Of a stretch of 64,000 nucleotides of DNA, positions 52,248 through 62,581 are shown in pieces. The notes beneath the pieces are model-generated. The model did no database searches, was not told where the DNA came from, and saw only the letters and a list, made by a program, of their open reading frames with translations. The stretch covers positions 62,001 through 126,000 of the forward strand of contig NZ_QBUK01000008.1 of NCBI RefSeq assembly GCF_003058265.1, written 5' to 3'. Position 1 is the stretch's first letter. Each line of letters opens with the position of its first letter. The position numbers and the translations under genes were made by a program. Source of the DNA: Flagellimonas amoyensis (GTDB taxonomy: Bacteria > Bacteroidota > Bacteroidia > Flavobacteriales > Flavobacteriaceae).

Positions 52248-52924
52248 TGTGGCCCTTCTCCCCTAAAAAACAACTGGAGCTTCCAGCTTTTTGGCAGGAA
52301 TATGAGGATAGTTTCCAACAAAGACTTCCCGAGAAGGTACATGACAACATCTTTATTGTGTGGGACACCGAAACCACGGGATTCCGTTTGGACAGGGACA
52401 GAATGCTATGTATCGGCGCAGTGAAATTGATGCGCGGCAGCATAGCTGTGAAGGACAGTTTTGAAATCTATATCCAGCAAGAACACTACGATGCCGAAAG
52501 TGCAGAAATCCATGGTATCCTTAGAAATGGTAAACGAGAGCGCATTTCTGAGCTGGACGCCCTAAAACTGTTTCTTGGCTACATAAAAAACCACGTGCTG
52601 GTCGGCCATCATGTGATGTTTGACGTGAATATGGTCAATGCGGCCCTCAGAAGAAACGGACTTCCCAAACTGAAAAACAAAACCTTGGACACGGGGCTGC
52701 TCTATAAACGAACATTGCTCACCTCCAATGTACTCCAAAAGAAAGAAAAATACGCTTTGGACGAGCTGGCCGAAAAGTTCAGCATTTCCAAAAAGGACCG
52801 GCATACTGCACTAGGCGACGCCCTCATTACCGCAATTGCGTTTTTACGGATTCTGGAAAAATTGAACCCAAGAAACGTAAAGGATCTCATTAAAAAACAA
52901 GATCCTCCAAGATTCAGTCTTTAA
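52247..52924 (+). CDS. DnaQ-like 3'-5' exonuclease
   Basis: DEDDh exonuclease of 225 residues: Exo I VWDTETTGFRLDRDRMLCIGAVKL (Asp and Glu), Exo II LVGHHVMFDVNMVNAAL (Asp), Exo III KDRHTALGDALIT (His and Asp). It resembles DNA polymerase III epsilon, but genes of this type next to DUF294/CBS proteins are usually a separate family. Possibly degrades DNA or small nucleotides. TGATG overlap with the upstream gene, and one base from the convergent acs stop. Confidence 0.88.
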   Translation: MWPFSPKKQLELPAFWQEYEDSFQQRLPEKVHDNIFIVWDTETTGFRLDRDRMLCIGAVKLMRGSIAVKDSFEIYIQQEHYDAESAEIHGILRNGKRERISELDALKLFLGYIKNHVLVGHHVMFDVNMVNAALRRNGLPKLKNKTLDTGLLYKRTLLTSNVLQKKEKYALDELAEKFSISKKDRHTALGDALITAIAFLRILEKLNPRNVKDLIKKQDPPRFSL

Positions 52925-52925
52925 G

Positions 52926-54833
52926 CTATTTGCTTTCCTTTATAATGCCCTCAACGACTTCTGGGTTCAACAAAGTTGAAGTGTCGCCCAAATTATCGGT
53001 GTCCTTGGATGCTATTTTACGAAGGATACGCCTCATGATCTTACCGCTACGGGTCTTGGGCAAACCTGCCACGAATTGGATCTTGTCCAATTTGGCAATG
53101 GGGCCAATATGCTCCGTTATGAGTTGATTGATTTCCTTTTCAAGGTTTTCCCGGTTCCGTCCTTCACCGGTCTCTTTCAGGATGACGAAGCCATATAACG
53201 CATTCCCTTTGATATCGTGTGGGAAACCAACAATGGCCGATTCCGCGACCGCTGGGTGCTCGTTGATGGCATCCTCAATGGGTGCCGTGCCCAAATTGTG
53301 CCCGGAAACAATGATCACATCATCTACCCTTCCGGTGATACGGTAGTAGCCCACTTCGTCCCTCAAAGCGCCATCACCTGTAAAATACATGCCCTCAAAC
53401 GCAGAAAAATACGTATCTCTATACCGTTGATGGTCTCCCCAAATGGTACGTGCTATGGAAGGCCAAGGGAATTTGATGCACAATCGGCCGTCCACTTGGT
53501 TGCCTTTGATCTCCTTACCGTTTTCGTCCATCAGTGCGGGTTGCACCCCTGGCATGGGCAAAGTGGCATAGGTGGGTTTTGTGGGGGTTGAAAATGGAAT
53601 GGGGGAAATCAGGATGCCCCCTGTTTCGGTTTGCCACCAAGTATCCACAATGGGACATTTTTTGTTCCCCACATGGTCGTTGTACCAGTGCCACGCTTCC
53701 TCATTGATGGGTTCTCCCACGGTACCCAGGACCTTAAGGCTTGAGAGTTCATATTTGGTGACAAAGTCCAAGTCCTTTTTTGCCAAGGCCCTGATGGCCG
53801 TTGGGGCGGTATAAAATTGGGTCACCTTATGCTTCTCCACAACTTCCCAGAATCTCCCGTGATCGGGATAGGAAGGAACACCTTCGAACATGACCGTGGT
53901 GGCGCCATTGGCCAATGGGCCATACACGATGTAGGAGTGCCCGGTTATCCAACCAATATCGGCCGTACACCAATAGACATCCTCTTCCCGATACTGGAAC
54001 ACATTTTTGAAGGTATAGGCCGTGTACACCATATACCCACCGGTAGTATGGACCATCCCTTTGGGGCGACCCGTTGAACCAGAGGTGTATAATATGAATA
54101 ACGGATGCTCAGCATCCACAATTTCGGGAACACAGTCGGAATAGGCCTTGTCCAACAACGGCTCTATCCACTGGTCTCGACCCTCTTTCATTTCCACTTT
54201 TTCCCCAGTGCGCTTTTTCACCAACACCGTATCTACGTCCGGGCATTGCTCCAAAGCGTCGTCCACAATACCCTTTAGGTCGATGGTCTTATTTCCTCTG
54301 TAGGAACCATCCGAGGTCAACACAACCTTGGCACCACAATCATTGATCCGGGTGGCCAGAGCCGTTGATGAAAATCCGGCAAAAACCACGGAATGGACCG
54401 CTCCGATGCGGGCACAGGCCAATATGGATATGGCCAGTTCCGGGATCATGGGCAAATAGACCACGACCCTATCCCCTTTCTTCACCCTTTGGTCCTTCAG
54501 CACATTCGCAAATTTGCACACACGCTCATGCAGTTGGGTATAGGTGATATGTTCGGCAGCCTCCTTGGGGTCGTTGGGTTCAAAAATGATAGCGGTCTTA
54601 TCTCCCCGAATGCGCAAATGACGATCGATGCAATTCTCGGTGATGTTGAGCTCTGCTCCATCAAACCATTTGATCTCCGGCTTTGTAAAATCCCACTCCA
54701 AAACTGAGTTCCACCGCTTTCTCCAATGAAAATGTTCTTCTGCTACTTCTTCCCAAAAACTTTCAGGGTTCCTGACGGATTTTCGATAGACCTGAAAATA
54801 TTCCTCCAAATGTTTGATGTGGTAATTACTCAT
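52926..54833 (-). CDS. acs: Acetyl-CoA synthetase
   Basis: AMP-forming acetate-CoA ligase, 635 residues. It activates acetate to acetyl-CoA in the cytoplasm. Motifs: LFILYTSGSTGRPKGMVHTTGGYMV (P-loop), VDTWWQTETGGILISP (acetate/AMP site), YYRITGRVDDVIIVSGHNLG and PKTRSGKIMRRILRKIA, with the Lys that is acetylated in relatives. Length fits AcsA. It is the last gene of a DUF4212-symporter-acs run, so uptake and activation of acetate are linked. Confidence 0.97.
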   Translation of the reverse strand: MSNYHIKHLEEYFQVYRKSVRNPESFWEEVAEEHFHWRKRWNSVLEWDFTKPEIKWFDGAELNITENCIDRHLRIRGDKTAIIFEPNDPKEAAEHITYTQLHERVCKFANVLKDQRVKKGDRVVVYLPMIPELAISILACARIGAVHSVVFAGFSSTALATRINDCGAKVVLTSDGSYRGNKTIDLKGIVDDALEQCPDVDTVLVKKRTGEKVEMKEGRDQWIEPLLDKAYSDCVPEIVDAEHPLFILYTSGSTGRPKGMVHTTGGYMVYTAYTFKNVFQYREEDVYWCTADIGWITGHSYIVYGPLANGATTVMFEGVPSYPDHGRFWEVVEKHKVTQFYTAPTAIRALAKKDLDFVTKYELSSLKVLGTVGEPINEEAWHWYNDHVGNKKCPIVDTWWQTETGGILISPIPFSTPTKPTYATLPMPGVQPALMDENGKEIKGNQVDGRLCIKFPWPSIARTIWGDHQRYRDTYFSAFEGMYFTGDGALRDEVGYYRITGRVDDVIIVSGHNLGTAPIEDAINEHPAVAESAIVGFPHDIKGNALYGFVILKETGEGRNRENLEKEINQLITEHIGPIAKLDKIQFVAGLPKTRSGKIMRRILRKIASKDTDNLGDTSTLLNPEVVEGIIKESK

Positions 54834-54894
54834 GCTGCTTATTAAATTTTATGTGCTTAAAAATACGAAAAAAGAGGGCAATCCTTAATCTATC

Positions 54895-56670
54895 CTAATG
54901 TTCAATTGCCTCTCCCGCACCACTGGGAATGCGGATGTTCTCCACAATCTCCTGTACGTTGTCCGGAGGGGCCGGCGTAAAACGGGATACCAGTATGGCT
55001 ATCAGGAAATTGACCAACATACCCACCGTGCCAAAGCCTTCCGGGGAAATGCCCCACCACCAATTGGCTTCAGTGGCCGTTTCGGGATTTCCTATCCAGC
55101 CCAGCTTGAAACGGGCAATATAGTAACAGGTGATGGCGAGTCCTGCCACCATTCCTGAAATGGCCCCTTCGCGGTTCATCCGTTTGCTGAAAATACCCAT
55201 CACAATGGCGGGAAAAAAGGAAGAAGCGGCCAGCCCAAACGCAAGGGCCACCACGGAGGCCACAAATCCGGGCGGATGGATGCCGAAATATCCAGCCACG
55301 ATCACGGCCAGCATGGCCGAAAAACGGGCTATCCATAATTCTTTCTTGTCGGAAATATCGGGAGCTATCTGCTTTTTGATCAAATCGTGGGAAATTGAAG
55401 TGGAAATCACCAACAAAAGACCTGCTGCCGTGGACAAAGCCGCTGCCAGACCGCCTGCCGCCACAAGGGCAATGACCCAATTGGGCAGATTGGCAATTTC
55501 TGGATTGGCAAGCACAGTGATGTCCCTGTCCACGTAAAGTTCATTGGGCGATGTGCTTGCATTGGATATCATGCGTTGACCCGAGCTGCCCCTACTTTCC
55601 ACAAACTGGGGCTGACCACCATCGATAGCGGAACCGGGTAGATACTGGATCTTTCCATCCCCGTTTTTGTCGGTCCACGCAATAAGTCCTGTACTCTCCC
55701 ATTTGGTGAACCACGCCGGGATTTCCTCATAGGGCGTATCCTGAACGGTCTCCATCAAATTGGTACGGGCAAAGACTGCTATGGCAGGGGCCGTGGTATA
55801 TAAAATGGCAATGAACAACAGGGCGTAGCCTGCCGATTTTCGGGCATCGCGAACTTTGGGCACCGTAAAGAAGCGGATGATCACATGGGGCAAACCTGCG
55901 GTACCCATCATCAGGGCGGCCGTGATAAAGAAGACATCCATAGTAGATTTGGTCCCGTCGGTGTAAGCCGTAAAACCCAAATCGGTCATCAATCCATCCA
56001 ATTTATCCAAAAGATAAACACCGTCCTGCCCTGCGGAACCAAAACCGATCTGCGGAATCGGGTTTCCAGTCGCCATGAGCGAAATGAAAATTGCAGGGAC
56101 CATAAAGGCGAAGATGAGCACACAATATTGTGCCACTTGGGTATAGGTGATTCCTTTCATCCCACCCAAAAAGGCATAGAAAAGTACCACGGCCATTCCA
56201 ATATAGACCCCGGTGTTCACTTCTACATCCAAAAAACGGGAAAAAACCACCCCAACGCCCCGCATCTGACCGGCAACGTAGGTGAAGGATACAAAAAGTG
56301 CAGCGACCACGGCCACTGTTCGGGCCACATTGCTATAATAACGGTCTCCGATGAAATCGGGAACGGTGAACTTACCGAACTTACGGAGATAGGGAGCCAA
56401 TAAGAGGGCGAGCAATACATATCCACCCGTCCAGCCCATCAGGTACACCGAACCATCATAGCCCGAAAAGGCAATGATGCCGGCCATGCCCAAAAAGGAA
56501 GCTGCGGACATCCAATCGGCACCTGTGGCCAATCCGTTGGCCAATGGGGAAACCCCTCCCCCGGCCACGTAAAAATCCTTGGTGGATTTGGCCCGTGACC
56601 ATATAGCTATACCTATATATAATGCAAAAGTGAGTCCGACGATGAGAAACGTCCAAGTTTGTATGTCCAT
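54895..56670 (-). CDS. Sodium:solute symporter, acetate-type large subunit
   Basis: SSS transporter of 591 residues in the ActP-like, VC_2705 subfamily. About 13 helices; typical LANGLATGADWMSAASFLGMAG, AQYCVLIFAFMVPAIFISLMA and GGLAAALSTAAGLLLVISTSISHDLIKK. A periplasmic loop (about 315-390) is longer than in ActP. It should import acetate or a similar monocarboxylate with sodium. It forms a pair with the DUF4212 small subunit (one-base TAATG overlap) and is followed 61 bases later by acs. Confidence 0.92.
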   Translation of the reverse strand: MDIQTWTFLIVGLTFALYIGIAIWSRAKSTKDFYVAGGGVSPLANGLATGADWMSAASFLGMAGIIAFSGYDGSVYLMGWTGGYVLLALLLAPYLRKFGKFTVPDFIGDRYYSNVARTVAVVAALFVSFTYVAGQMRGVGVVFSRFLDVEVNTGVYIGMAVVLFYAFLGGMKGITYTQVAQYCVLIFAFMVPAIFISLMATGNPIPQIGFGSAGQDGVYLLDKLDGLMTDLGFTAYTDGTKSTMDVFFITAALMMGTAGLPHVIIRFFTVPKVRDARKSAGYALLFIAILYTTAPAIAVFARTNLMETVQDTPYEEIPAWFTKWESTGLIAWTDKNGDGKIQYLPGSAIDGGQPQFVESRGSSGQRMISNASTSPNELYVDRDITVLANPEIANLPNWVIALVAAGGLAAALSTAAGLLLVISTSISHDLIKKQIAPDISDKKELWIARFSAMLAVIVAGYFGIHPPGFVASVVALAFGLAASSFFPAIVMGIFSKRMNREGAISGMVAGLAITCYYIARFKLGWIGNPETATEANWWWGISPEGFGTVGMLVNFLIAILVSRFTPAPPDNVQEIVENIRIPSGAGEAIEH

Positions 56671-56924
56671 TATTCGTCAAGCTTATATTTTTTATCCAAC
56701 TTGTTCATCAAGCGGACATAGACAAAGATGAGGATGACGAAAACGTAGATGGAACCCTGTTGGGCAAACCAAAACCCTAGCTTGAAACCTCCCATGCGGA
56801 TGGTGTTGAGTTCATCTACAAAAAGGATTCCGAAGCCAAAGGAGACCACGAACCATATGAAGATCAAAATGGTAAGGTATTTCAGGTTTTCTTTCCAATA
56901 TTTTTTTCGATGCTGGCTATCCAT
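56670..56924 (-). CDS. DUF4212 symporter small subunit
   Basis: Membrane protein of 84 residues with two helices (about 18-38 and 52-70). Family features: RKKYWKENLKYLTILIFIWFVVSFGFGILF, GGFKLGFWFAQQGSIYVFV. It is the recognised small subunit of the acetate-type sodium:solute symporter encoded right after it. It stabilises or regulates the large subunit. First gene of the DUF4212-symporter-acs run. Confidence 0.92.
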   Translation of the reverse strand: MDSQHRKKYWKENLKYLTILIFIWFVVSFGFGILFVDELNTIRMGGFKLGFWFAQQGSIYVFVILIFVYVRLMNKLDKKYKLDE

Positions 56925-56997
56925 TTGTCAAGGTTGATGCGTGAAATATATAACATCCACACAAAAGACATCAAAAAAATAGAAGAATACAAAGTAT

Positions 56998-57957
56998 TTA
57001 CTGAAAATTGTTCAAATAATTGAAAATGTTCTGTTCGATGCGTTCATCAATCTGGGAAACATCCGCTTTTACAAAGGTATCCCCTGTAATGCTCTCATAC
57101 AGCTCAATATACCTTTCGGACACAGAATCGATATAGGCATCATCCATCTCCGGAACGGTCTGCCCTTCCAATCCCTGAAAATGATTTGCGATGAGCCATT
57201 GCCGCACAAACTCCTTGGAAAGTTGTTTTTGAGGTTCGCCATTGGCTTGCCGCTGTTCATATCCTTCGGTGTAGAAATACCTTGAGGAATCCGGGGTGTG
57301 GATCTCATCAATGAGGACGATCTTCCCTTCCTTGGTCTTTCCGAACTCATATTTGGTGTCCACAAGGATCAATCCCCGCTTTGCGGCAATTTCGGTTCCC
57401 CGCTGGAAGAGGGCACGGGTATATTTTTCCAACACCTCATAATCCGCTTGGGAAACAATGCCACGTTTTAGAATGTCTTCCCGGGAAATGTCCTCGTCAT
57501 GATCACCTTTTTCAGCCTTCGTGGCCGGAGTGATGATGGGTTCCGGAAACTTGTCGTTTTCCTTCATCCCTTCTGGCATGGGAACGCCACAGAGCATTCT
57601 TTTGCCTGCTTTGTATTCCCTGGCCGCATGTCCGGAAAGATATCCTCGAATCACCATTTCCACTTTAAATGGTTCGCAAGCCTTGCCCACAGCCACATTG
57701 GGATCTGGGGTGGCCAACAACCAATTGGGCACGATATCTTCCGTGTCCTTCATCATCTTGGTGGCAATCTGGTTCAAGATCTGTCCTTTGTAGGGGATTC
57801 CCTTGGGCATGACCACGTCAAATGCCGATAGACGATCGGTGGCCACCATGACCAATAGGTCGTTCTGCAGTGTGTAGACTTCCCTTACCTTACCTTTATA
57901 AACGGATTTTTGTCCCGGAAAGTTAAAATCCGTGGACATCAATGTGTTCTGCCCCAT
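56998..57957 (-). CDS. purC: Phosphoribosylaminoimidazolesuccinocarboxamide synthase
   Basis: SAICAR synthetase, 319 residues, a purine-biosynthesis step. Motifs: [34 protein letters not shown] (ATP site), [20 protein letters not shown], and [17 protein letters not shown]. The ATG at 57957 begins one base after the phoH stop; a Met at residue 7 (57939) is an alternative that matches family starts better. Bacteroidota forms are longer than E. coli PurC (237 residues), as here. Confidence 0.95.
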   Translation of the reverse strand: MGQNTLMSTDFNFPGQKSVYKGKVREVYTLQNDLLVMVATDRLSAFDVVMPKGIPYKGQILNQIATKMMKDTEDIVPNWLLATPDPNVAVGKACEPFKVEMVIRGYLSGHAAREYKAGKRMLCGVPMPEGMKENDKFPEPIITPATKAEKGDHDEDISREDILKRGIVSQADYEVLEKYTRALFQRGTEIAAKRGLILVDTKYEFGKTKEGKIVLIDEIHTPDSSRYFYTEGYEQRQANGEPQKQLSKEFVRQWLIANHFQGLEGQTVPEMDDAYIDSVSERYIELYESITGDTFVKADVSQIDERIEQNIFNYLNNFQ

Positions 57958-57958
57958 G

Positions 57959-58918
57959 TCAAAATTGGTTTTGGTGCTCTATGTTTTTGTAGGCATCTAT
58001 GACCTTTTTGACCAATTTATGCCGGATAACGTCCTTTTCGTCCAAATAGATGATGCTGATGCCGTCGATGTTCTTCAGGATCAAGAGGGCCTCTTTCAGT
58101 CCCGAGATCACCCTTCTGGGCAGGTCGATCTGTCCTGGATCACCTGTCAATAAAAACTTGGCGTTCTTGCCCATACGGGTCAGGAACATCTTCATTTGGG
58201 CGTGGGTGGTGTTCTGTGCCTCGTCCAAGATCACGAAGGCATTGTCCAAGGTTCGTCCACGCATGAAGGCCATGGGTGCGATCTGGATGGTACCGTCCTC
58301 TATGTACTTGGCCAGTTTTTCGGTTGGGATCATGTCCCTGAGCGCATCGTACAAGGGCTGCATGTAGGGATCTAGTTTTTCTTTGAGATCCCCCGGAAGA
58401 AACCCGAGGTTCTCCCCTGCCTCCACTGCTGGACGTGTGAGGATGATACGCCTGACCTGTTTTTCCTTCAGGGCTTTCACCGCCAAGGCAACTCCGGTAT
58501 AGGTTTTTCCCGTACCTGCCGGGCCTATGGCAAAGACCATGTCATCCTTTTTGCAGGCATCCACCAATCTTCGCTGGTTGGCGGTCTGTGCCTTGATCAA
58601 TCTGCCGCTGACGCCGTGTACCAAAACATCGCCGCTGCTGCTGGATGATGTATATTCTTCCTGCCCGTTGCTGGTAAGTACGCGCTCGATCATGTTCTCG
58701 TCCAACTTGTTGTACTTGGCAAACTGGCTGGTGAGCATATCGAATCGCTTGTCAAACTCCTCCAAGAGTTCCTCATCGCCATACACCTTGATCTTGTTGC
58801 CCCTGGCAACAATCTTGAGTTTAGGGAAATATTTTTTTAGGAGCTCTATGTTCTCGTTCTGCTGCCCAAAAAAATCCTGTGGGCTGATATCCGTAAGTTC
58901 TATTATAAGTTCGTTCAA
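57959..58918 (-). CDS. PhoH family ATPase
   Basis: P-loop ATPase of 319 residues, PhoH family, thought to act on RNA. Walker [20 protein letters not shown]; Walker [24 protein letters not shown]. The frame opens at 59044 but its first 42 residues lack family sequence. The TTG at 58918 gives a start [18 protein letters not shown] that agrees with relatives. Its transcript likely continues into purC. Confidence 0.9.
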   Translation of the reverse strand: MNELIIELTDISPQDFFGQQNENIELLKKYFPKLKIVARGNKIKVYGDEELLEEFDKRFDMLTSQFAKYNKLDENMIERVLTSNGQEEYTSSSSSGDVLVHGVSGRLIKAQTANQRRLVDACKKDDMVFAIGPAGTGKTYTGVALAVKALKEKQVRRIILTRPAVEAGENLGFLPGDLKEKLDPYMQPLYDALRDMIPTEKLAKYIEDGTIQIAPMAFMRGRTLDNAFVILDEAQNTTHAQMKMFLTRMGKNAKFLLTGDPGQIDLPRRVISGLKEALLILKNIDGISIIYLDEKDVIRHKLVKKVIDAYKNIEHQNQF

Positions 58919-58984
58919 AAAAAGTGAGGTGTTACGGTTGTTTTTGAAGAATCGTATTCGTTCTTTTTTAATTAATTTTACACA

Positions 58985-58992
58985 CAAACTTA
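58985..58992 (-). promoter_or_regulatory. Candidate -7 box (TAAGTTTG) of phoH-purC
   Basis: Minus-strand TAnnTTTG match 67 bases before the TTG start of phoH. It supports the TTG start over the longer frame. The -33 element is unclear. Confidence 0.45.
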
Positions 58993-59037
58993 ACCAAAAA
59001 TCAATTTGAGGACGGAAAAACATATCAACAGTATGGC

Positions 59038-59868
59038 ATGGCAATCATAACCTTAACTACAGATTTCGGTCATAAGGATCACTTTGTCGGTGCTGTAAAA
59101 GGGACCATACTGACAAATCTTCCCGATGCACATATTGTTGATATTTCGCATGCCATAAGCCCATTCAATATCCAGGAATGTGCCTATATCCTCAAGAACG
59201 CCTATACGTCCTTCCCGAAGGGAACCGTACATATTGTTGGTGTGGATTCCGAACTTTCACCTGAAAACCAGCATCTTGTGGTGCAAGTGGACGGGCATTA
59301 TTTTGTGAGTTCCAACAATGGGGTCATGTCGTTGATCACTTCGGAGATATCCCCTGAAAAAATAGTGGAGATCCGCCTCCCCAATTCCAATCCCGGTTCG
59401 TTTCCCGTGCTGAATGTCTTTGTCCAAGTGGCCTGCCATATTGCCCGTGGGGGAAAACTGGAGGTTGTTGGTAAACCGTTCGATGAGCTTCGGGAACTGC
59501 GTGAATTTGAGCCGAGGATCCTCAATGAGGGAAGGACCATTTCGGGAAATGTCATCTACATCGACAATTATGGGAACGTGGTCACCAACATCCAGAAGAG
59601 TCTTTTTGAAGCCTATCGGAACGGGCGGAGCTTTGAAATCAATGCACGCACCACCAAAATAAAAGAGGTACACCATAGCTACAACGGCATCATCAACTAT
59701 GACCTGGACAGAAGCCAACGTAAGGGTCCGGGCGATGCCCTCGCACTTTTCAATTCGGCGGGATATATGGAACTGGCCATTTTTAAAAGCGACCTGAACT
59801 CGGTGGGTGGGGCCTCTTCCCTACTTGGGTTGAATTACAGGGACACCGTAACCGTAAATTTCCTTTAA
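59038..59868 (+). CDS. SAM hydrolase (SAM hydroxide adenosyltransferase, DUF62)
   Basis: S-adenosylmethionine hydrolase-like protein, 276 residues. N-terminal domain: ITLTTDFGHKDHFVGAVKGTI (Asp of the ribose site) and HIVDISHAISPFNIQECAYIL. C-terminal beta domain: ISGNVIYIDNYGNVVTNI and GPGDALALFNSAGYMELAIF. It splits SAM to adenosine and methionine using water; related fluorinases and chlorinases are less likely. First gene of a four-gene operon: the next gene starts right after its stop. Confidence 0.9.
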   Translation: MAIITLTTDFGHKDHFVGAVKGTILTNLPDAHIVDISHAISPFNIQECAYILKNAYTSFPKGTVHIVGVDSELSPENQHLVVQVDGHYFVSSNNGVMSLITSEISPEKIVEIRLPNSNPGSFPVLNVFVQVACHIARGGKLEVVGKPFDELRELREFEPRILNEGRTISGNVIYIDNYGNVVTNIQKSLFEAYRNGRSFEINARTTKIKEVHHSYNGIINYDLDRSQRKGPGDALALFNSAGYMELAIFKSDLNSVGGASSLLGLNYRDTVTVNFL

Positions 59869-60171
59869 ATGTTGATACGCATCGTCAAACTCACCTTTAA
59901 ACCCGAAAATATTCCTAGTTTTGAGCAAATCTTTGATGAATCCAAAAACAGGATCTTGGCATTTGAGGGCTGCAACAGCGTCGATTTGTATCGAGACATC
60001 GATAATCCCAACATTTTTTTCACCTATAGTCTGTGGGAAAAGGAAGGGGATTTGGAAAACTATCGAAATTCCGATTTTTTCAAGGAAGTCTGGGCGCATA
60101 CCAAAAAACTGTTCTCGGACAGGGCCGAGGCTTGGAGTGTCAACAAAGTCCAATCAACAAACCCATCTTGA
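59869..60171 (+). CDS. Antibiotic biosynthesis monooxygenase-like (ABM) protein
   Basis: Protein of 100 residues with the ferredoxin-like ABM fold: MLIRIVKLTFKPENIPSFEQIFDESKNRILAFEGC, then FFTYSLWEKEGDLENYRNSDFFKEVWAHTK. Members are heme-degrading or quinone-oxidising enzymes, or unknown. It fits directly between the SAM hydrolase and gldF, sharing one base with gldF (TGATG). Function in gliding is not implied. Confidence 0.85.
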   Translation: MLIRIVKLTFKPENIPSFEQIFDESKNRILAFEGCNSVDLYRDIDNPNIFFTYSLWEKEGDLENYRNSDFFKEVWAHTKKLFSDRAEAWSVNKVQSTNPS

Positions 60172-60902
60172 TGTTCGCAATTTTTAAGAGAGAGGTCAGG
60201 TCCTTTTTTACATCGCCCATCGGTTATTTGATCGTGGGGTCGTTCCTTTTGCTCAATGGGCTTTTCCTATGGGTATTCAAGGGCGATTACAATATTTTTG
60301 ATTACGGCTTTGCCGATCTGGGCAATTTTTTCCTGCTGGCCCCATGGATCTTTGTTTTTTTAGTGCCCGCCATCACCATGAAAAGTTTTTCCGAAGAACG
60401 CAAGATGGGCACTTTGGAACTTTTGCTCATCAAACCCATTTCTATTGGAAAATTGGTGTCGGGCAAGTTCTTGGGCGCTTTCCTACTCTGTATCATCGCC
60501 ATCGTTCCAACGGTGGTTTACGTTTTTGCCATTTCCGACCTTGGGGTGATCGAAGGAAATTATGATTTGGGAGTGGTGCTGGGATCCTATTTTGGCTTGC
60601 TTTTTTTGATTGCGGCCTATTCCTCCATCGGCATTTTTGCCTCCACCCTATCCGATAACCAGATCATTGCGTTCATTGTGGGCATCCTCCTCTGCTTTTT
60701 GATCTTTAATGGATTTGATGCCATTTCCTCCTTGTTCACCAATGGAGAGACCCAACAAACGGTTCAGGGTTTTGGTGCCAAGTCCCATTTTGACAGTATT
60801 GCCCGAGGCGTGATGGACACCCGGGACCTTGTCTATTTTATAGCACTGACCGCTTTGTTCCTGTACCTTACCTTTCAACGTCTAAAACAGTTGCCCCGAT
60901 GA
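60171..60902 (+). CDS. gldF: Gliding motility ABC transporter permease GldF
   Basis: ABC-2 type permease, 243 residues with six membrane helices. Start MFAIFKREVRSFFTSPIGYL is typical of GldF; VPAITMKSFSEERKMGTLELLL is the ABC-2 signature loop. With GldA (ATPase, not here) and GldG it forms an inner-membrane transporter needed for gliding in Flavobacterium johnsoniae. The open frame begins upstream in the ABM gene, but ATG at 60171 fits the family. Overlaps gldG by 4 bases (ATGA). Confidence 0.92.
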   Translation: MFAIFKREVRSFFTSPIGYLIVGSFLLLNGLFLWVFKGDYNIFDYGFADLGNFFLLAPWIFVFLVPAITMKSFSEERKMGTLELLLIKPISIGKLVSGKFLGAFLLCIIAIVPTVVYVFAISDLGVIEGNYDLGVVLGSYFGLLFLIAAYSSIGIFASTLSDNQIIAFIVGILLCFLIFNGFDAISSLFTNGETQQTVQGFGAKSHFDSIARGVMDTRDLVYFIALTALFLYLTFQRLKQLPR

Positions 60903-62563
60903 AAAAATTGCTCATTTCAGCGCTTGTGGCCATTGTTACGGTGGTCGTCCTGAACATTTTGGCCAGTTATGCCTACACTCGTTTCGATCTTACGGAGGAC
61001 AAACGCTACACGCTTTCGCAGCCGGCCGTGGATCTGGCCCAAAAATTCGATTCCCCTGTGATCATCGATATACTTTTGGACGGCAATATCCCACCGGAAT
61101 TTTCCCGTCTGAAAACAGAGACCATCCAATTGCTGGAGTCCTTCGCTTCAAAGAATGCGAACATCAAATACAACTTGGTGGACCCTCTGGAAGATGAGGA
61201 GCGGGCACAACAGACCATTGCAGAGCTTCAAGGGCTTGGCTTGCAACCTGCCAATGTTACTGTGGAAGAAAATGGAAAGGTTTCCAACGAACTGGTCTTT
61301 CCTTGGGCGATGGTCAATTATAATGATCAGACGGTAAAAGTGCCGCTCTTGAAGAACAAATTGGGTTCGACTTCTGAGGAGCGCATCAACAATTCGGTGC
61401 AGCAGTTGGAATATGCCTTTGCCGATGCGTTCACCAAATTGAGCATCACCGAGAAAAAAAGTATTGCCGTCATCAAGGGCAACGGGGAACTCCGGGACGT
61501 GGAAATGGCCGATTACCTGACCACGATTCGGGATTATTATAACATTGGGGCCATCACTTTGGATTCGGTGGCCAATAATCCGCAGAAGGTGTTGGACCAA
61601 CTGAAAGGCTTTGATTTGGCGGTTATCGCCAAGCCTACCCAAGCATTTACTGATGAAGAAAAATTTGTGATGGACCAATTTATGGTGCAGGGCGGTAAAT
61701 CCATTTGGTTGATGGATCAAGTGGCCATGGAAATGGACAGCATCTATGCAGGAGAAGGCAGTGCTTTTGCACTTCCCCGCGAGCTGGACCTGAAGGACCT
61801 TTTCTTTTCATATGGTATCAGGATAGATCCCGTTCTGGTCAACGATTTGTACTTTACGCAGATTGTTTTGGCGACAGGAGAAGGCAACGAATCCCAGTAC
61901 AATCCTTTGCCCTGGTATTATTATCCCATGGTCTTTTCCAGAAACGACCATCCCATCAATACCAATATCGAGGCGGTTCGGTTCCAGTTTGCCAGCACCA
62001 TTGAGCTCTTGGAGAATGATTACAGCAAAACAGTGTTGCTGCAAAGTTCGCCCCTTTCAAAAACAGATGGTGTGCCCAGACAGGTCAGTTTGGACATTCT
62101 CAACACTCCGCCCAACAAAGAGCTGTACAACAATGGCAATCTTCCCTTGGCCGTTTTGGTCGAAGGTAATTTTTCTTCCATGTACAAGAACAGGGTGAAG
62201 CCTTTGGATCTCCGGAACTCTTTGGATGATGGCCCGGCCAACCAAATGCTGGTGATTTCCGACGGTGATCTTATTAAAAACCAATTGCGGAACGGGAGGC
62301 CCTTGGAGCTGGGCTATGACAAATGGACCAATAGTTTTTATGGCAACAAGGAATTCCTGATCAACAGTACCAACTACCTCTTGGACGATACCGGACTTAT
62401 AAACATTAGGAACCGAAAAGTGTCCATTCCCTTGCTGGATGTTGAGAAAATAGTGGCCAAAAAAACAAAATGGCAGTTGATAAACATTGGAGTTCCAGTA
62501 GTTTTGACCTTGATTTTTGGCGTGTTCTTCAACTTTTACCGAAAGCGGAAATTCAGCGCTTAA
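60899..62563 (+). CDS. gldG: Gliding motility-associated ABC transporter protein GldG
   Basis: Protein of 554 residues. N-terminal membrane helix (about 5-25, MKKLLISALVAIVTVVVLNIL), a large periplasmic ABC-type uncharacterised domain (LTEDKRYTLSQPAVDLAQKF... VEENGKVSNELVFPWAMV, ...GGKSIWLMDQVAMEMDSI), and a C-terminal helix (about 528-548). It partners GldF and GldA. Overlapping start codons show translational coupling with gldF. Stop at 62563 precedes dnaN by 120 bases. Confidence 0.92.
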   Translation: MKKLLISALVAIVTVVVLNILASYAYTRFDLTEDKRYTLSQPAVDLAQKFDSPVIIDILLDGNIPPEFSRLKTETIQLLESFASKNANIKYNLVDPLEDEERAQQTIAELQGLGLQPANVTVEENGKVSNELVFPWAMVNYNDQTVKVPLLKNKLGSTSEERINNSVQQLEYAFADAFTKLSITEKKSIAVIKGNGELRDVEMADYLTTIRDYYNIGAITLDSVANNPQKVLDQLKGFDLAVIAKPTQAFTDEEKFVMDQFMVQGGKSIWLMDQVAMEMDSIYAGEGSAFALPRELDLKDLFFSYGIRIDPVLVNDLYFTQIVLATGEGNESQYNPLPWYYYPMVFSRNDHPINTNIEAVRFQFASTIELLENDYSKTVLLQSSPLSKTDGVPRQVSLDILNTPPNKELYNNGNLPLAVLVEGNFSSMYKNRVKPLDLRNSLDDGPANQMLVISDGDLIKNQLRNGRPLELGYDKWTNSFYGNKEFLINSTNYLLDDTGLINIRNRKVSIPLLDVEKIVAKKTKWQLINIGVPVVLTLIFGVFFNFYRKRKFSA

Positions 62564-62581
62564 TGTTAATAATTTTGTTTC

